A stretch of DNA of 31,521 nucleotides from Xanthobacteraceae bacterium. GTDB taxonomy: Bacteria > Pseudomonadota > Alphaproteobacteria > Rhizobiales > Xanthobacteraceae. The position numbers were made by a program, and so were the translations under genes. The stretch's first letter is position 1. The number at the start of each line of letters is the position of its first letter. Of the stretch, positions 1-9,300 are shown in pieces. The notes beneath the pieces were generated by a model. That model was not told the DNA's origin and did no database searches. It saw only the letters and a program-made list of their open reading frames with translations. The stretch covers positions 1 to 31,521 of the forward strand of contig JAIESC010000191.1 of assembly GCA_019746355.1 (NCBI GenBank), read 5' to 3'.

Positions 1-1
1 C

Positions 2-76
2 ACGATGCCCGTGTTGCAGAGTTCCGAACAGAGCTATGATCCGTCCACGCAAGTAGTTCTGACGCAGTACGACTAG
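2..76 (+). CDS. C-terminal end of an unidentified protein (partial)
   Basis: An open frame enters from the left edge and ends at TAG 74-76, giving 24 residues that end in VVLTQYD. The 5' part lies outside the window. The composition (S, Q, Y, T, acidic) would suit the end of a soluble or secreted protein, but the family cannot be recognised. It is called because the frame is open to the edge and is followed by a typical intergenic repeat. It could be a chance open stretch. Confidence 0.35.
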   Translation, partial: TMPVLQSSEQSYDPSTQVVLTQYD

Positions 77-100
77 CAAGCTGGTGCAAAACTCGCCGCT

Positions 101-208
101 GTCATTCCGGGGCACGCGCGCAAGCGCGTGAGCCCGGAATCCAGTTCCAGAAGAAGTCCCTGCGGCTCTGGATTCCGGGCTCCGGCCTTCGGCCAGCCCC
201 GGAATGAC
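101..208. repeat. Nested palindromic intergenic repeat
   Basis: Two nested perfect 13-bp inverted repeats are visible. The outer arms are 101-113 (GTCATTCCGGGGC) and 196-208, and the inner arms are 132-144 (GCCCGGAATCCAG) and 168-180. The element could fold into a long cruciform or stem-loop in RNA. This ATTCCGGG-type sequence is a familiar dispersed repeat of Bradyrhizobium-like genomes. It lies between the partial gene and the AbrB-type gene and could act as a transcript-end structure. It is non-coding. Confidence 0.8.
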
Positions 209-263
209 GACGCCGGCGGCGCGTGTTTGACGCCGCGAAACCGGCGCGGCATTGATCGCGGCG

Positions 264-1334
264 ATGCCCCAGCAATTCTTTCCCGGCCGGGCCGTGCTTT
301 GGCACACGGCAGAAACCCTCGCGATTGCTGCGGCCGGCGGCATCCTGTTGACTTGGCTGGGTTTTCCCGCGGGGCTCGTGACCGGCTCGCTGCTCGGCGT
401 GGCGGTGGCGGCGCTGGCCGGACGGCCGGTCGATGTCCCGACCCCGCTGGCCCGCATTCTGTACGTCCTGGTCGGCATCTCGCTCGGCGCCGTGGTCTCG
501 CCGGAGACGCTGAAGGGGCTTGCGAGATTTCCGCTCAGCGTCGCGGTGCTGGCGGTGTCTTCGCTCGCGATGATCGCCGCGACCAGCGCCTATCTGCGAT
601 ACGTTCACGGCTGGGATCGGCTGTCGGCGCTGTTTGGCGCAAGCCCCGGCGCGCTGGCGCAGGTCATGACGCTCTCGGCCGAGTACAAGGCCGACCTGCG
701 CGCCATTGCCATCGTGCAGACGCTGCGCGTGGTGGCGCTGACCATCGGCATTCCCTCGGGCCTCGCCCTGTTCGGCCTCGACGCGCCGGGCGGGATCATG
801 GCGCGGCTCGGCAGCATGCATCCGGAATCGCTCCTTGAGCTCGCCATTCTCCTCGCGGTCTCGACCGTGGCCGGGATGGTGGTCTGGCGGCTGCGGCTCC
901 CGGGCGGTCTGATGTTCGGGGCGATGCTCGCCTCCGCGATCCTGCACGGCGGCGGCTATATCTCGGCGGCCTTGCCGTGGTGGGCCGCCAGCGCCGCGGT
1001 CATCGGCATCGGCGCGATCACCGGCTCGCGCTTTGCCAACACCTCGCCGCTGACGCTGTTGCGCTTCCTGGGGGCGGCGGTCGGTTCGTTTACCGTCGCA
1101 ATCACCATCGCGACCTTGTCGGTGCTGGTTCTGACGACGCTTCTGTCAGTTCCGGTCGCCGACGCCATCGTCGCGTTCGCTCCCGGCGCGCAGGACACCA
1201 TGATGGTGCTGGCGCTGGCGCTGCATCTCGACCCGGTGTTCGTCGGCGCGCTGCACCTGTCCCGGTTTGTGCTGGTGTCGCTGCTGGTGCCGATCCTGGC
1301 GCAACGCATCCGCAGCCTGCCGCCCGACGCCTAG
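264..1334 (+). CDS. AbrB-family (PF05145) integral membrane protein, putative transporter
   Basis: This is a 356-residue, very hydrophobic protein with about ten membrane segments in two similar halves, each with a Gly-rich pair of helices (for example LVGISLGAVVSPETL near residue 70 and AVIGIGAITGSRFANT near 245). That fits the duplicated AbrB fold. Members are often labelled 'AbrB family transcriptional regulator' or 'ammonia monooxygenase', but the sequence is that of an inner-membrane transporter-like protein; the substrate is unknown. The ATG at 264 is preferred to the in-frame TTG at 252, which lies four codons upstream; neither has a strong Shine-Dalgarno. It is probably a single-gene unit: a repeat lies upstream and the toxin-antitoxin promoter follows about 65 bp downstream. 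Confidence 0.8.
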   Translation: MPQQFFPGRAVLWHTAETLAIAAAGGILLTWLGFPAGLVTGSLLGVAVAALAGRPVDVPTPLARILYVLVGISLGAVVSPETLKGLARFPLSVAVLAVSSLAMIAATSAYLRYVHGWDRLSALFGASPGALAQVMTLSAEYKADLRAIAIVQTLRVVALTIGIPSGLALFGLDAPGGIMARLGSMHPESLLELAILLAVSTVAGMVVWRLRLPGGLMFGAMLASAILHGGGYISAALPWWAASAAVIGIGAITGSRFANTSPLTLLRFLGAAVGSFTVAITIATLSVLVLTTLLSVPVADAIVAFAPGAQDTMMVLALALHLDPVFVGALHLSRFVLVSLLVPILAQRIRSLPPDA

Positions 1335-1399
1335 ACTAAAGGGCTCGAGCCGGAATTTTCGCCATGCGCGTCAAGCGATAGGCATTGGCGCGGGAAGTT

Positions 1400-1428
1400 T
1401 TGCACTTGATATCACTTAGTGATAACAT
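1400..1428 (+). promoter_or_regulatory. Promoter of the toxin-antitoxin operon
   Basis: TTGCAC (1400-1405) and TAACAT (1423-1428) are separated by exactly 17 bp and resemble sigma70 -35 and -10 hexamers. Transcription would begin near 1435, only one or two bases before the ATG at 1437, which predicts a leaderless mRNA. The palindromic operator overlaps the spacer and the -10 box. Assignment is by eye from hexamers and spacing. Confidence 0.55.
1410..1424. promoter_or_regulatory. Palindromic operator of the toxin-antitoxin operon
   Basis: TATCACT-T-AGTGATA is a perfect 7+1+7 inverted repeat. It lies between the -35 and -10 hexamers and overlaps the -10 by two bases. That is where an autorepressing antitoxin or toxin-antitoxin complex is expected to bind, and the downstream antitoxin has a winged-helix DNA-binding domain. 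The operator role is inferred from symmetry and position. Confidence 0.65.
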
Positions 1429-1436
1429 AGATAGGG

Positions 1437-1805
1437 ATGGCGGAAGCCCGCGACCCCGGCCTTGACGCTTTGCTGCCCCTCGACGGCGAGGTGTTTTTCG
1501 TCGATCCCGCCGGCAAGTATTACGTCAAGTTCGACGTCCAAAGTGTCCCAGCGACGCCGGAACGGCCACATGGGTTGAGCTACAGCCTGACCTTGCACGG
1601 CGAGGACGGGGAACGGCTTGTGGGTTTTGACAATGCCCATGCCGTGCCGGCGCAGGGCGGACCGGCTGGCCGCAGGCGGCGCGCCCGGGATCACAGGCAC
1701 CGCCTGAAGACCGTGCGCCCTTACGAATACAAAGACGCAGCGACCTTGCTGGCGGATTTCTGGTCGCAGGTGGATGCGGTGCTGAAAGAGAAAGGAGTCG
1801 AATGA
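1437..1805 (+). CDS. TumE-like (DUF6516) toxin of a type II toxin-antitoxin pair
   Basis: This 122-residue protein has the layout of the DUF6516/TumE family: an N-terminal beta-rich part (GKYYVKFDV, SYSLTLHG), an Asp-His-Arg-His segment (RDHRHR, near residue 83) and a C-terminal PYEY...LLADFW...V signature. TumE proteins are reported as growth-inhibiting toxins paired with a DNA-binding antitoxin, which matches the next gene. Its stop codon overlaps the antitoxin start (ATGA), so translation is coupled, with toxin before antitoxin. There is no Shine-Dalgarno at usable distance, and the predicted transcript start is next to the ATG, suggesting leaderless translation. Family membership is recognised by pattern and the exact activity is not shown by the sequence. 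Confidence 0.7.
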   Translation: MAEARDPGLDALLPLDGEVFFVDPAGKYYVKFDVQSVPATPERPHGLSYSLTLHGEDGERLVGFDNAHAVPAQGGPAGRRRRARDHRHRLKTVRPYEYKDAATLLADFWSQVDAVLKEKGVE

Positions 1806-2194
1806 TGAAGACATTGAAAGTCGGGATTGCCGGCTACCAGCAATACAAGAGCCGGACGATGGCGATTGCCCGCGGCGAGTTCAAACCGGCGGCTGATGGG
1901 CCGAAGATTTGGTTCCGGTCGATTGAGAGCTTTGCCCGGATTCTCTCGGACAAGAATCGTGAGCTGCTGGCGCTCATCGCCGAAACCAAGCCGGATTCCA
2001 TGAACGAACTCGCAGAGCGAACGGGCCGGGCGCGTTCGAATTTGTCCCGCACGCTGCGCACGATGGAGCGGTATGGGCTGGTCCGGTTCGAGAAAGGCAG
2101 CGGGCGTCAGCTCGCGCCGCGTGTGCCGTATACGGATATCGTTCTGGACATGCCGCTGGGCCGCTCGCCGGGGTCACGGGCAGCGTCCGTGTGA
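1802..2194 (+). CDS. TumA-like antitoxin with winged helix-turn-helix
   Basis: This 130-residue protein has an N-terminal region (1-45) rich in basic and aromatic residues, probably toxin-binding. A winged HTH of MarR/ArsR type follows at about 50-100: ALIAETKPDSMNELAERTGR, then RSNLSRTLRTMERYGLVR. The C-terminal tail contains YTDIVLDM. The arrangement matches antitoxins paired with DUF6516 toxins. It would neutralise the toxin and repress the operon through the 1410-1424 palindrome. The start overlaps the toxin stop by four bases (ATGATGA); the ATG at 1805 is an alternative one codon later. The last dozen residues (GRSPGSRAASV) look unstructured. Confidence 0.7.
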   Translation: MMKTLKVGIAGYQQYKSRTMAIARGEFKPAADGPKIWFRSIESFARILSDKNRELLALIAETKPDSMNELAERTGRARSNLSRTLRTMERYGLVRFEKGSGRQLAPRVPYTDIVLDMPLGRSPGSRAASV

Positions 2195-2203
2195 AGATTT
2201 GCG

Positions 2204-2275
2204 ATGTCGAACGCGAAGACAAAGACGGCCAAGAAAGGAAGCCGCGGAATGCGGCTCATGCCCAACTTCAGCTAG
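2204..2275 (+). CDS. Possible 23-residue basic peptide
   Basis: An ATG at 2204, nine bases after the antitoxin stop, opens a 23-codon frame ending at TAG 2273-2275. The peptide is Lys/Arg-rich at its start (MSNAKTKTAKKGSRG) and ends MPNFS. It ends just before a strong hairpin, so it could be the last cistron of the operon. There is no clear Shine-Dalgarno and no recognised family, so it may be chance. Confidence 0.2.
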   Translation: MSNAKTKTAKKGSRGMRLMPNFS

Positions 2276-2277
2276 CA

Positions 2278-2304
2278 ATCGGCCGCCCGTCAAAGGCGGC
2301 CGAT
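2278..2304. terminator. Hairpin between convergent operons
   Basis: ATCGGCCGCC (2278-2287) pairs perfectly with GGCGGCCGAT (2295-2304) across a 7-nt loop. It sits between the convergent toxin-antitoxin operon and hemA, so it could terminate or protect both transcripts. Neither side has an immediate T-run, so it is not a textbook intrinsic terminator. Confidence 0.55.
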
Positions 2305-2327
2305 ACCCATGAAATGACAGCGTTTTT

Positions 2328-3554
2328 CTATTCGGCAGCGAGCGGGCGCGCCTTCAGCGGCAGGCCGAGTTTCTGCCAGACATCCACCAGCGCTTCGGCC
2401 AGGGCATCGATCAGCGCGTCGTCGTGGTACGGCGACGGCGTGATGCGCAGCCGCTCGGTGCCCTTGGGCACCGTCGGATAGTTGATCGGCTGGATGTAGA
2501 TGCCGTGCTCGGCCAGCAGCAGGTCGCTCGCCGCCTTGCACTTTTCCGCGTCATTGACCGCGACCGGCACGATATGGGTCGAGGTCGGGGAGACCGGCAG
2601 GCCCGCCGCGGTCAGCACCGCCTTCACGCGCGCCGCGCGGTCCTGATGGCGCTCGCGCTCCCAGCTCGACGACTTCAGATGCCGGATCGCCGCGGCCGCG
2701 GCCGCGCACACCGCCGGCGGCAGCGCCGTGGTGAAGATGAAGCCCGGCGCATAGGAGCGGACCGCGTCGCAGATCGCTCCGTCGGCCGCGATGTAGCCGC
2801 CAAGACCGCCGAACGCCTTGCCGAGCGTGCCTTCGATCACGTCGATGCGGGCCATCGCGCTGTCGCGCTCGGCGATGCCGCCGCCGCGCGGCCCGTAGAG
2901 ACCGACCGCGTGGACCTCGTCGAGATAGGTCATGGCGCCATAGCGCTTGCCGAGGTCGCAGATGGCATGGATCGGCGCGATGTCGCCGTCCATCGAATAG
3001 AGGCTTTCGAAGGCGATCAGCTTCGGCCGGCTCCCGGCCGCCTGCAACAACTCTTCAAGATGCGCGAGATCGTTGTGACGGAAGATCTTGCGCTCGCAGC
3101 CCGCCTGGCGGATGCCCTCGATCATCGAGTTGTGGTTGTAGGCGTCCGACAGGATCACGCAGTTCGGAATGAGCTTGGCGATCGTCGAGATGCCGGTCTG
3201 GTTCGAGATGTAGCCGGAGGTGAACACCAGCGCCGACTGCTTGCCGTGCAGATCGGCGAGCTCGCGCTCGAGCTCCACCAGCGGATGGTTGGTGCCGGCA
3301 ATGTTGCGGGTGCCGCCCGCGCCGGTCCCCATCCGGGTCGCGGTCTCGACCATCGCTCCCACCACCTTCGGGTGCTGGCCCATGCCGAGATAGTCGTTGG
3401 AGCACCAGATCACGACCTCGCGCGGGCCCCCCGGCGCATGCCAGATGGCGTGCGGAAACCGGCCGGCGATGCGTTCGAGATCGGCGAACACCCGGTAGCG
3501 GCGCTCCTCGCGCAGACGGTTCAGGGCGTCGGCGAAAAACGCATCGTAATTCAT
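2328..3554 (-). CDS. hemA: 5-aminolevulinate synthase
   Basis: HemA condenses glycine with succinyl-CoA to give 5-aminolevulinate, the first step of haem and bacteriochlorophyll synthesis by the C4 route. The protein is 408 residues, normal for alphaproteobacterial ALAS. Visible signatures are the N-terminal [11 protein letters not shown], the substrate-binding region [17 protein letters not shown], the PLP pocket with [12 protein letters not shown] and the PLP lysine in GTLGKAFGG. The C-terminal part ([20 protein letters not shown]) closes the active site. The gene is monocistronic and divergent from the isochorismatase-like gene. A perfect FixK/FNR box lies about 138 bp upstream of the ATG, consistent with low-oxygen induction as known for hemA in Bradyrhizobium. 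Confidence 0.97.
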   Translation of the reverse strand: MNYDAFFADALNRLREERRYRVFADLERIAGRFPHAIWHAPGGPREVVIWCSNDYLGMGQHPKVVGAMVETATRMGTGAGGTRNIAGTNHPLVELERELADLHGKQSALVFTSGYISNQTGISTIAKLIPNCVILSDAYNHNSMIEGIRQAGCERKIFRHNDLAHLEELLQAAGSRPKLIAFESLYSMDGDIAPIHAICDLGKRYGAMTYLDEVHAVGLYGPRGGGIAERDSAMARIDVIEGTLGKAFGGLGGYIAADGAICDAVRSYAPGFIFTTALPPAVCAAAAAAIRHLKSSSWERERHQDRAARVKAVLTAAGLPVSPTSTHIVPVAVNDAEKCKAASDLLLAEHGIYIQPINYPTVPKGTERLRITPSPYHDDALIDALAEALVDVWQKLGLPLKARPLAAE

Positions 3555-3685
3555 GGGAAATCCGGCCTTAATCGCTTGGGTCGTGCTTTAGGTGTGGACG
3601 GCTCGTCACCTGAGCGCAGGTCATTTTTAGAAGCCTTCCACGCTGCTTGTCGAGGCGTTTCTTGCCCGGAAATCAGCCCTTTGTC

Positions 3686-3699
3686 TTGATCCCGATCAA
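3686..3699. promoter_or_regulatory. FixK/FNR-type binding site upstream of hemA
   Basis: TTGAT-CCCG-ATCAA is a perfect match to the FNR/FixK consensus TTGAT-N4-ATCAA, extended by one more symmetric pair (C...G). It is centred 138 bp upstream of hemA. A class II position (-41.5) would place the transcript start near 3651 on the minus strand. It lies 125 bp before the divergent isochorismatase start and could serve both. Function is inferred from the match and from known FixK2 control of haem genes in Bradyrhizobium. Confidence 0.75.
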
Positions 3700-3823
3700 G
3701 TTCCCGGGAGCGTTGCACATTTTTTCCTGTGGCCGGAATGTCGCGCGTCTCACCGCCTTCCGACGGTTGCCCTAAACCCTCTGCAGGCCGCATAATTTGG
3801 CCTCTGGGCTGGAGGGCGTGGCA

Positions 3824-4534
3824 ATGCATAAAGTCTCTATTCCGCAGTCGGTTATCGATCGGGTGGTGGCCCGCCGTGGCCGCGAGCACATTTTCGACGA
3901 CCTCGATCCGGCAAGGACCGCGCTGGTCGTGGTCGACATGCAGAACGGTTTCATGAAGCATGAGGTCGCACACTCGCCCTGCGCCATGGCCCATGAGATC
4001 GTGCCCAACATCAACCGATTGGCGGAGGCCGTGCGCGCAACCGGCGGGACGGTGGTCTGGATCCAGACCGCCTACACCGACGAGACGCAGGTCAGCTGGT
4101 CGACGCTTTACGGCATGGTCGGCCCGAAGGGACTTGAGAAGCGCCGGCGGTCGCTGTCGCGGGACAGCAAGGGCTACGACATCTTCCCGGATCTGAAGAT
4201 CGAGCCGCATGACCTGATCGTCGAGAAGATGCGCTACAGCGCCTTCATTCAGGGCTCGTCGAACCTTGAGACAGTGCTGCGCCAGCGCGGTCTCGACACG
4301 CTGCTGATCACCGGCACGGTGACCAACGTATGCTGCGAGTCGACCGCCCGCGACGCGATGATGCTGAACTTCAAGACCATCATGATTACCGACGGCAACG
4401 CGGCCAACACCGACGAGGACCACAACGCCGCGCTCAGCAATTTCTACCTGACCTTCGGCGACATCATGTCCACCGATTTCGCCATCGATTGCCTCAAGCG
4501 CAACGCGCGGAAGGGATTGGTCGCGGCGGAATAG
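3824..4534 (+). CDS. Isochorismatase-family cysteine hydrolase
   Basis: This 236-residue protein has the complete catalytic triad of the isochorismatase/nicotinamidase superfamily: Asp38 in VVVDMQNGF, Lys135 in VEKMRYSAF and Cys170 in GTVTNVCCEST. These enzymes hydrolyse amides (nicotinamide, N-carbamoyl compounds) or vinyl ethers (isochorismate). No substrate-specific feature could be identified, so the substrate is unknown. The ATG at 3824 is chosen because GGAGGG lies seven bases upstream (3811-3816); an upstream TTG at 3797 would have no such site. The stop is only about 26 bp before the GTG chosen for tpsB, so the genes may be co-transcribed although no functional link is obvious. Confidence 0.9.
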   Translation: MHKVSIPQSVIDRVVARRGREHIFDDLDPARTALVVVDMQNGFMKHEVAHSPCAMAHEIVPNINRLAEAVRATGGTVVWIQTAYTDETQVSWSTLYGMVGPKGLEKRRRSLSRDSKGYDIFPDLKIEPHDLIVEKMRYSAFIQGSSNLETVLRQRGLDTLLITGTVTNVCCESTARDAMMLNFKTIMITDGNAANTDEDHNAALSNFYLTFGDIMSTDFAIDCLKRNARKGLVAAE

Positions 4535-4560
4535 CCGCGCGTTCGTCTAGGACTGGTTCA

Positions 4561-6327
4561 GTGGCTTTGGGGTGTCTTGCAGCATGCGTTGGGCGGTTGC
4601 GGCCGGCGTGGACAGGGTCCGCCGGCCGCGCGCGGACTCGCGCTGTGGTCCTGCTCGCTCTCATGCTGCCTGCGATCGCAACTGCGAACGCGCAGGTCAT
4701 TCCGTCAGGTGCGCAGCCCGGACGCGAGCGCGAGCGCTTCATCGTGCCGCAAGGGCCGCGCGCGCAGCCCGGCGCGGCGTCGACCGGGCTGCCGAGCTCG
4801 GTCGCGCCGCCCGAGGCGAAAACCACCTTCATCGTCATTCGCGGCATCAGGATCACCGGCGCAACGGTCTACGGTCCGGAAGAGTTCTTGCCGCTTTATC
4901 AGGAGCTGATCGGCGCCCGCGTGCCGCTTCAGGCGGTGTACGACCTGGCGCAGGCGATCACCGCCAAATACGGCGCGGCGGGCTACGTGCTGTCGCGCGC
5001 GCTGGTGCCGGTGCAGGAGCTCGAGCCGTCCGGCGCGACGGTGCGGATCGAGGTGGTGGAAGGCTACGTCGACCGCGTCGTCTGGCCGGAAAATCTCCGG
5101 CGCTATCGCGACTTCTTCAGCGACTATGCCGCCAAGATCACCGCCGATCGGCCGCTCAACATCCGCACGCTCGAGCGCTATCTGCTGCTCGCCAACGACC
5201 TGCCGGGGCTGAGGTTCTCGACCACGCTCAAGGCCTCGCAGACCGAGCCGGGCGCAGCGACCCTCCATGTCGAGGTGACCGAGAAGCCGGTCGAGTGGAA
5301 CGCACGCTTCGACAACCGCGGCACCGAGCCGCGCGGGCCGCTGCAATTCCTGATCTCGCCGACCATCAACAACCTGATGGGCCAGCACGAGGCGCTGTCG
5401 CTCACCTATGCGAGCGTCGTGCCGTTCAAGGAATTGCAATACACCGCGCTGGGCTGGCGCCAGGTGCTGAGCAGCGAGGGCCTCACCGGCTTCGTCAACG
5501 CGATCTACAGCTGGAGCTATCCGGGCGACATCACCCTGCAAAGCCTCGATTTCAAGACCCGCAGCACCTATGTCGAAGGCGGCTTCTCGTTCCCGGTGAT
5601 CCGCTCGCGCGAGAAGAACCTCAACGTCACCGCGCTCGCCTTCGAAGGCGAGAACTACAGCTTCTGGAATCTCACGCCGAACGAGCCGCAGGCGGTCGAC
5701 CGGCTGCGCGGCATCCGCGTGCGCGTGGAGGGCGACTTCGCCGATCCGCTCGGCGCGATCAACCAGTTCGGCATGACGGTGAGCCAGGGCATCGACGGGC
5801 TCGGCAGCACCCAGAACGACAATCCCCTGGCATCGCGCATTGGCGGCCGGGTCGATTTCACCAAGGTGGAGGGGGGCTACAGCCGCCTGCAGCCGCTAAA
5901 AGACCGCTTTTCCGCCTTGATTGCCCTCTACGGCCAGTATGCCGCGAACGCGCTGCTCGTGCCCGAGCAATGCGGTTACGGCGGCCGGGTTTTCGGCCGG
6001 GCCTATGACCCGTCCGAGCTGCTCGGTGACAGTTGCTGGATCGTCAGCGGCGAGCTCCGGTACGATTTGCCGTCGCTCTCGGCCAGCAGCGAGTTAACCG
6101 CCTTGCCGGCCGTGCAGTTCTACGGCTATGCCGACAAGGGAAGGCTCTATAGACTCTCTACCAGCCCTGTGGGGACAGCGGCTGCGACGTTCGATGGTGC
6201 TTCGGCCGGTGGCGGGATCCGGCTGGGGTGGTTGAACAATCTCAACGTCGATCTGTCGGCTGCAAAAGCGATACAGGGTCCCCGCAATGACTGGCGCTTC
6301 TTCTTCATCACGGCTGTGCGTCTGTAG
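4561..6327 (+). CDS. Two-partner secretion outer-membrane transporter (TpsB; ShlB/FhaC family)
   Basis: TpsB proteins are 16-strand outer-membrane barrels that export one partner exoprotein. A hydrophobic signal sequence (VVLLALMLPAIATANAQ) precedes a Pro-rich linker. POTRA-like domain 1 starts at FIVIRGIRITGATVYG and runs through VEGYVDRVVWP, a second POTRA-like segment ends in LHVEVTEKP, and the barrel begins at FDNRGTEPRGPLQF. A variant of the VRGY motif of loop L6 is seen in GRVFGRAYDPSELLGD. The chain ends in alternating aromatic residues (FFFITAVRL), typical of a last strand. The start is uncertain: GTG 4561 gives 588 residues, and GTG 4645 would give a shorter, more usual signal peptide. 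The stop lies ten bases before the tpsA start, so the two form an operon in the usual tpsB-tpsA order. Confidence 0.9.
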   Translation: MALGCLAACVGRLRPAWTGSAGRARTRAVVLLALMLPAIATANAQVIPSGAQPGRERERFIVPQGPRAQPGAASTGLPSSVAPPEAKTTFIVIRGIRITGATVYGPEEFLPLYQELIGARVPLQAVYDLAQAITAKYGAAGYVLSRALVPVQELEPSGATVRIEVVEGYVDRVVWPENLRRYRDFFSDYAAKITADRPLNIRTLERYLLLANDLPGLRFSTTLKASQTEPGAATLHVEVTEKPVEWNARFDNRGTEPRGPLQFLISPTINNLMGQHEALSLTYASVVPFKELQYTALGWRQVLSSEGLTGFVNAIYSWSYPGDITLQSLDFKTRSTYVEGGFSFPVIRSREKNLNVTALAFEGENYSFWNLTPNEPQAVDRLRGIRVRVEGDFADPLGAINQFGMTVSQGIDGLGSTQNDNPLASRIGGRVDFTKVEGGYSRLQPLKDRFSALIALYGQYAANALLVPEQCGYGGRVFGRAYDPSELLGDSCWIVSGELRYDLPSLSASSELTALPAVQFYGYADKGRLYRLSTSPVGTAAATFDGASAGGGIRLGWLNNLNVDLSAAKAIQGPRNDWRFFFITAVRL

Positions 6328-6337
6328 GGGGCGGGCC

Positions 6338-9300
6338 GTGCGAAAACTTCTCCTCGCCACCTCCGCTCTGGTTCCGCTCGGTCTCGCTTCCGCGCTCGCC
6401 AATCCGCTGGGCGGGCAGGTGGTCGGCGGCTCGGCCGCGATCGGCGGCACCGGCACCTCGACCGTCACCGTGACGCAGTCGAGCCAGAACGCCGTCATCA
6501 ACTGGCAGTCGTTCAACATCGGCGCGGGCGAGACCACCCGTTTCATCCAGCCGAATTCGTCGGCGACGATGCTGAACCGCGTCACCGGCGATCCCAATCC
6601 GTCGCAGATTCTCGGCACGCTCACGGGCAACGGCCGAGTGTTCGTCATCAATCCGAACGGCGTGCTGATCGGCGCCGGCGCGGTGGTGAACACCGCGGGC
6701 TTCGTCGCCTCGACCCACGATATCTCCAACGCCGACTTCATGGCCGGGCGCTACAACTTCAACATCCCCGGCAATCCGACCGCGTCGGTGGTCAACCTCG
6801 GCAACATCACCGCGACCAATTCGGGCTTCGCGGCGCTGGTCGCGCCCGGCGTTCGCAACTCCGGCACCATCACCGCGACCTTCGGCAAGATCGGGCTCGC
6901 CTCCGCCAACGGCTTCTCGCTCGATCTCTACGGCGACAAGCTGATCACCATCGGCGTGAGCGACTCCATTGCCGCGGCGGTGAAGGACGTCGCCACCGGC
7001 CAGACGCTGAAGTCGCTGGTGCAGAACGACGGCAAGCTGAAGGCCAACGGCGGCACGGTGCAGCTCTCCGCGGTCACCGCCCGCACCATGGTCGACTCGG
7101 TGATCAACACCTCGGGGGTGATCGAGGCGCGCAGCATCGGCAGCCGCAACGGCAAGATCGTGCTGGGCGGGCCCGCGGCCTCGACCAAGATCGCCGGCGC
7201 CCCGACCCAGACCGTCAAGGTCTCGGGCACGCTCGACGTCTCGAGCAGGAAGGCCAAGGGCGGCACCATCGAGGTGACCGGCGAGAGCATCGTGCTTGCC
7301 GCGGCCACGCTCGATGCCTCCGGCGCGACCGGCGGCGGCAAGGTGCTGATCGGCGGCGACACCGGCGGCGGCACGCTGAATGCAGCGGTGGCATCGCTGT
7401 CGAAAGCGCAGCTCGAAGCCGCGCCGATCCCGACCGCGACCTCGGTCAGCATCGACGCCGCGTCCAGCATCGACGCCTCGGCGAAAGGCAGCGGCGACGG
7501 CGGCAAGGTGATCGTCTGGTCGGACGGGGCGACCACGTTCAACGGCAGCATTCTCGCGCGCGGCGGCGCGGCCGCCGGCAACGGCGGCTTCGTCGAGGTC
7601 TCCGGCCATGAGACGCTGAGTTTCAACGGCAGCGTCAACATCGGCGCTTCGAACGGCCAGCGCGGCACGCTGCTGCTCGATCCGCTCAACGCACGGATCG
7701 ACACGACGGCCGGGATTGGCGTCATCACCGTGGCTTCGATCCAGGCGGCGCTTGCCAGCGGCGATGTGATCGTGACCACCGGCGCGGTCGGGCCGCAGGC
7801 CGGCGATCTGACCGTCGACGCGGCAATCACTTGGGGCTCGGGCAACAATCTCGGGCTGTTCGCGCACCGCAACGTCAATGTCAACGCCAACATCACCGCC
7901 ACCAACGGCGGCGATGTCGCGCTGGTCGCCGACCAGACCGGCACCGGTACGGGCACGGTGATCTTCAACGGCGGCGCACAGGTCTCGACCTCCGGCGAGG
8001 TCAACATCGCCTACAACCCGACGAGCTACACGAGCCCCACGAATTATTCGCCTTTCGTGGCCGGTGGCGCCCTGCTCACCGCCTACATGCTGGTGAATAA
8101 CGCGACCGATCTGCAGAACATCGGCACCAATCTCGCCGGCAATTACGCGCTGGGCCGCGACATCGACATGAGCGGTGTTTCGGGATTTGTCCCGATCGGA
8201 AGCGGCAGCGGCGCCTACACCGGAAAATTCTTCGGATTCAATCACACGATCAGCAACCTGACCTTCACGTCGGGCGCGTCGCTGGTCGGCCTGTTCTCCG
8301 AATTGGGCTCCACCGCCTTGGTCGAGTACCTCACGCTCAAGAATTTCAACGTGACGTCGACGACAGCCGGCGCGAATGTCGGAACATTGGCCGGGCAAAG
8401 CCAGGGCGAAATCCGCAACATCTATGTCGACAATTCCACGGTCCAGGCGGCCAGCGGCGGATACGCGGGCGGTCTCGTCGGCTACAGCACATCCGCGACG
8501 GCGGTGATCGCCGATTCCAAGGTCGGAGCCGACGTGACGGTCTCCGGCGCCGGGGCGTCGACGGGTGGAGTCGTCGGCTATAACGACGGCGACGCGCAGA
8601 TCGCGCGGGTCTGGGCGCGCGGGGCGGTCAGTTCGGACGGTGGCGACGTCGGCGGCCTCGTCGGCACCAACTACGGCACGATCCTCGATTCGGGCGCGAC
8701 CGGCGCGGTGGACGTGACCGGCGCGTCGCTCGTCAGCGCCGGCGGGTTCGCGGGATATAATGGCTCGGTCGGTATTCTCAGCCGTGTCTTCGCGACCGGG
8801 GACGTGACGGGTGGGAGCGGGACATCGCTCAGGCTCGGCGGTCTCGTCGGCGTCAACGCGGGTGCAATCGACCAGGCCTATGCGAGGGGCGACGTCCAGG
8901 GCGGAGCCGGCGCAAGCTCCGGCGGGCTGATTGGCGAGGCCACCTTCACCAGCAGCGTGCAGTCGACCTACGCCACCGGCTCGGTCATCGGCGCCATCGC
9001 CGGCGGCCTGATCGGCACCAGGGACGGGACCGTCAACGAGTCCTATTACGACCAGACCGTATTCCCCGGCTTGGGCGCCGGCAGCGGGTCGCAAACAGGC
9101 ATCACCGGCAAGACCACGGCGCAGCTCCAGGCGGCCCTGCAGTCCGGGTTCTCGTCGACAACCTGGGGATTCACGCCGGGCGTCAACTCGAACTACCCGC
9201 ACCTGCTGGTGACGGCGCCCGCGTCGGATTTCCCGTTCAACTCGCCAACCATGCTGAAGACCGGTCCGAACAACAACGATAATGCGTCGGATCAGGTGCC

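Noticed and set aside
2424..3689. A 421-codon plus-strand frame opposite hemA
   Set aside because: Antisense shadow; hemA on the minus strand has full ALAS motifs.
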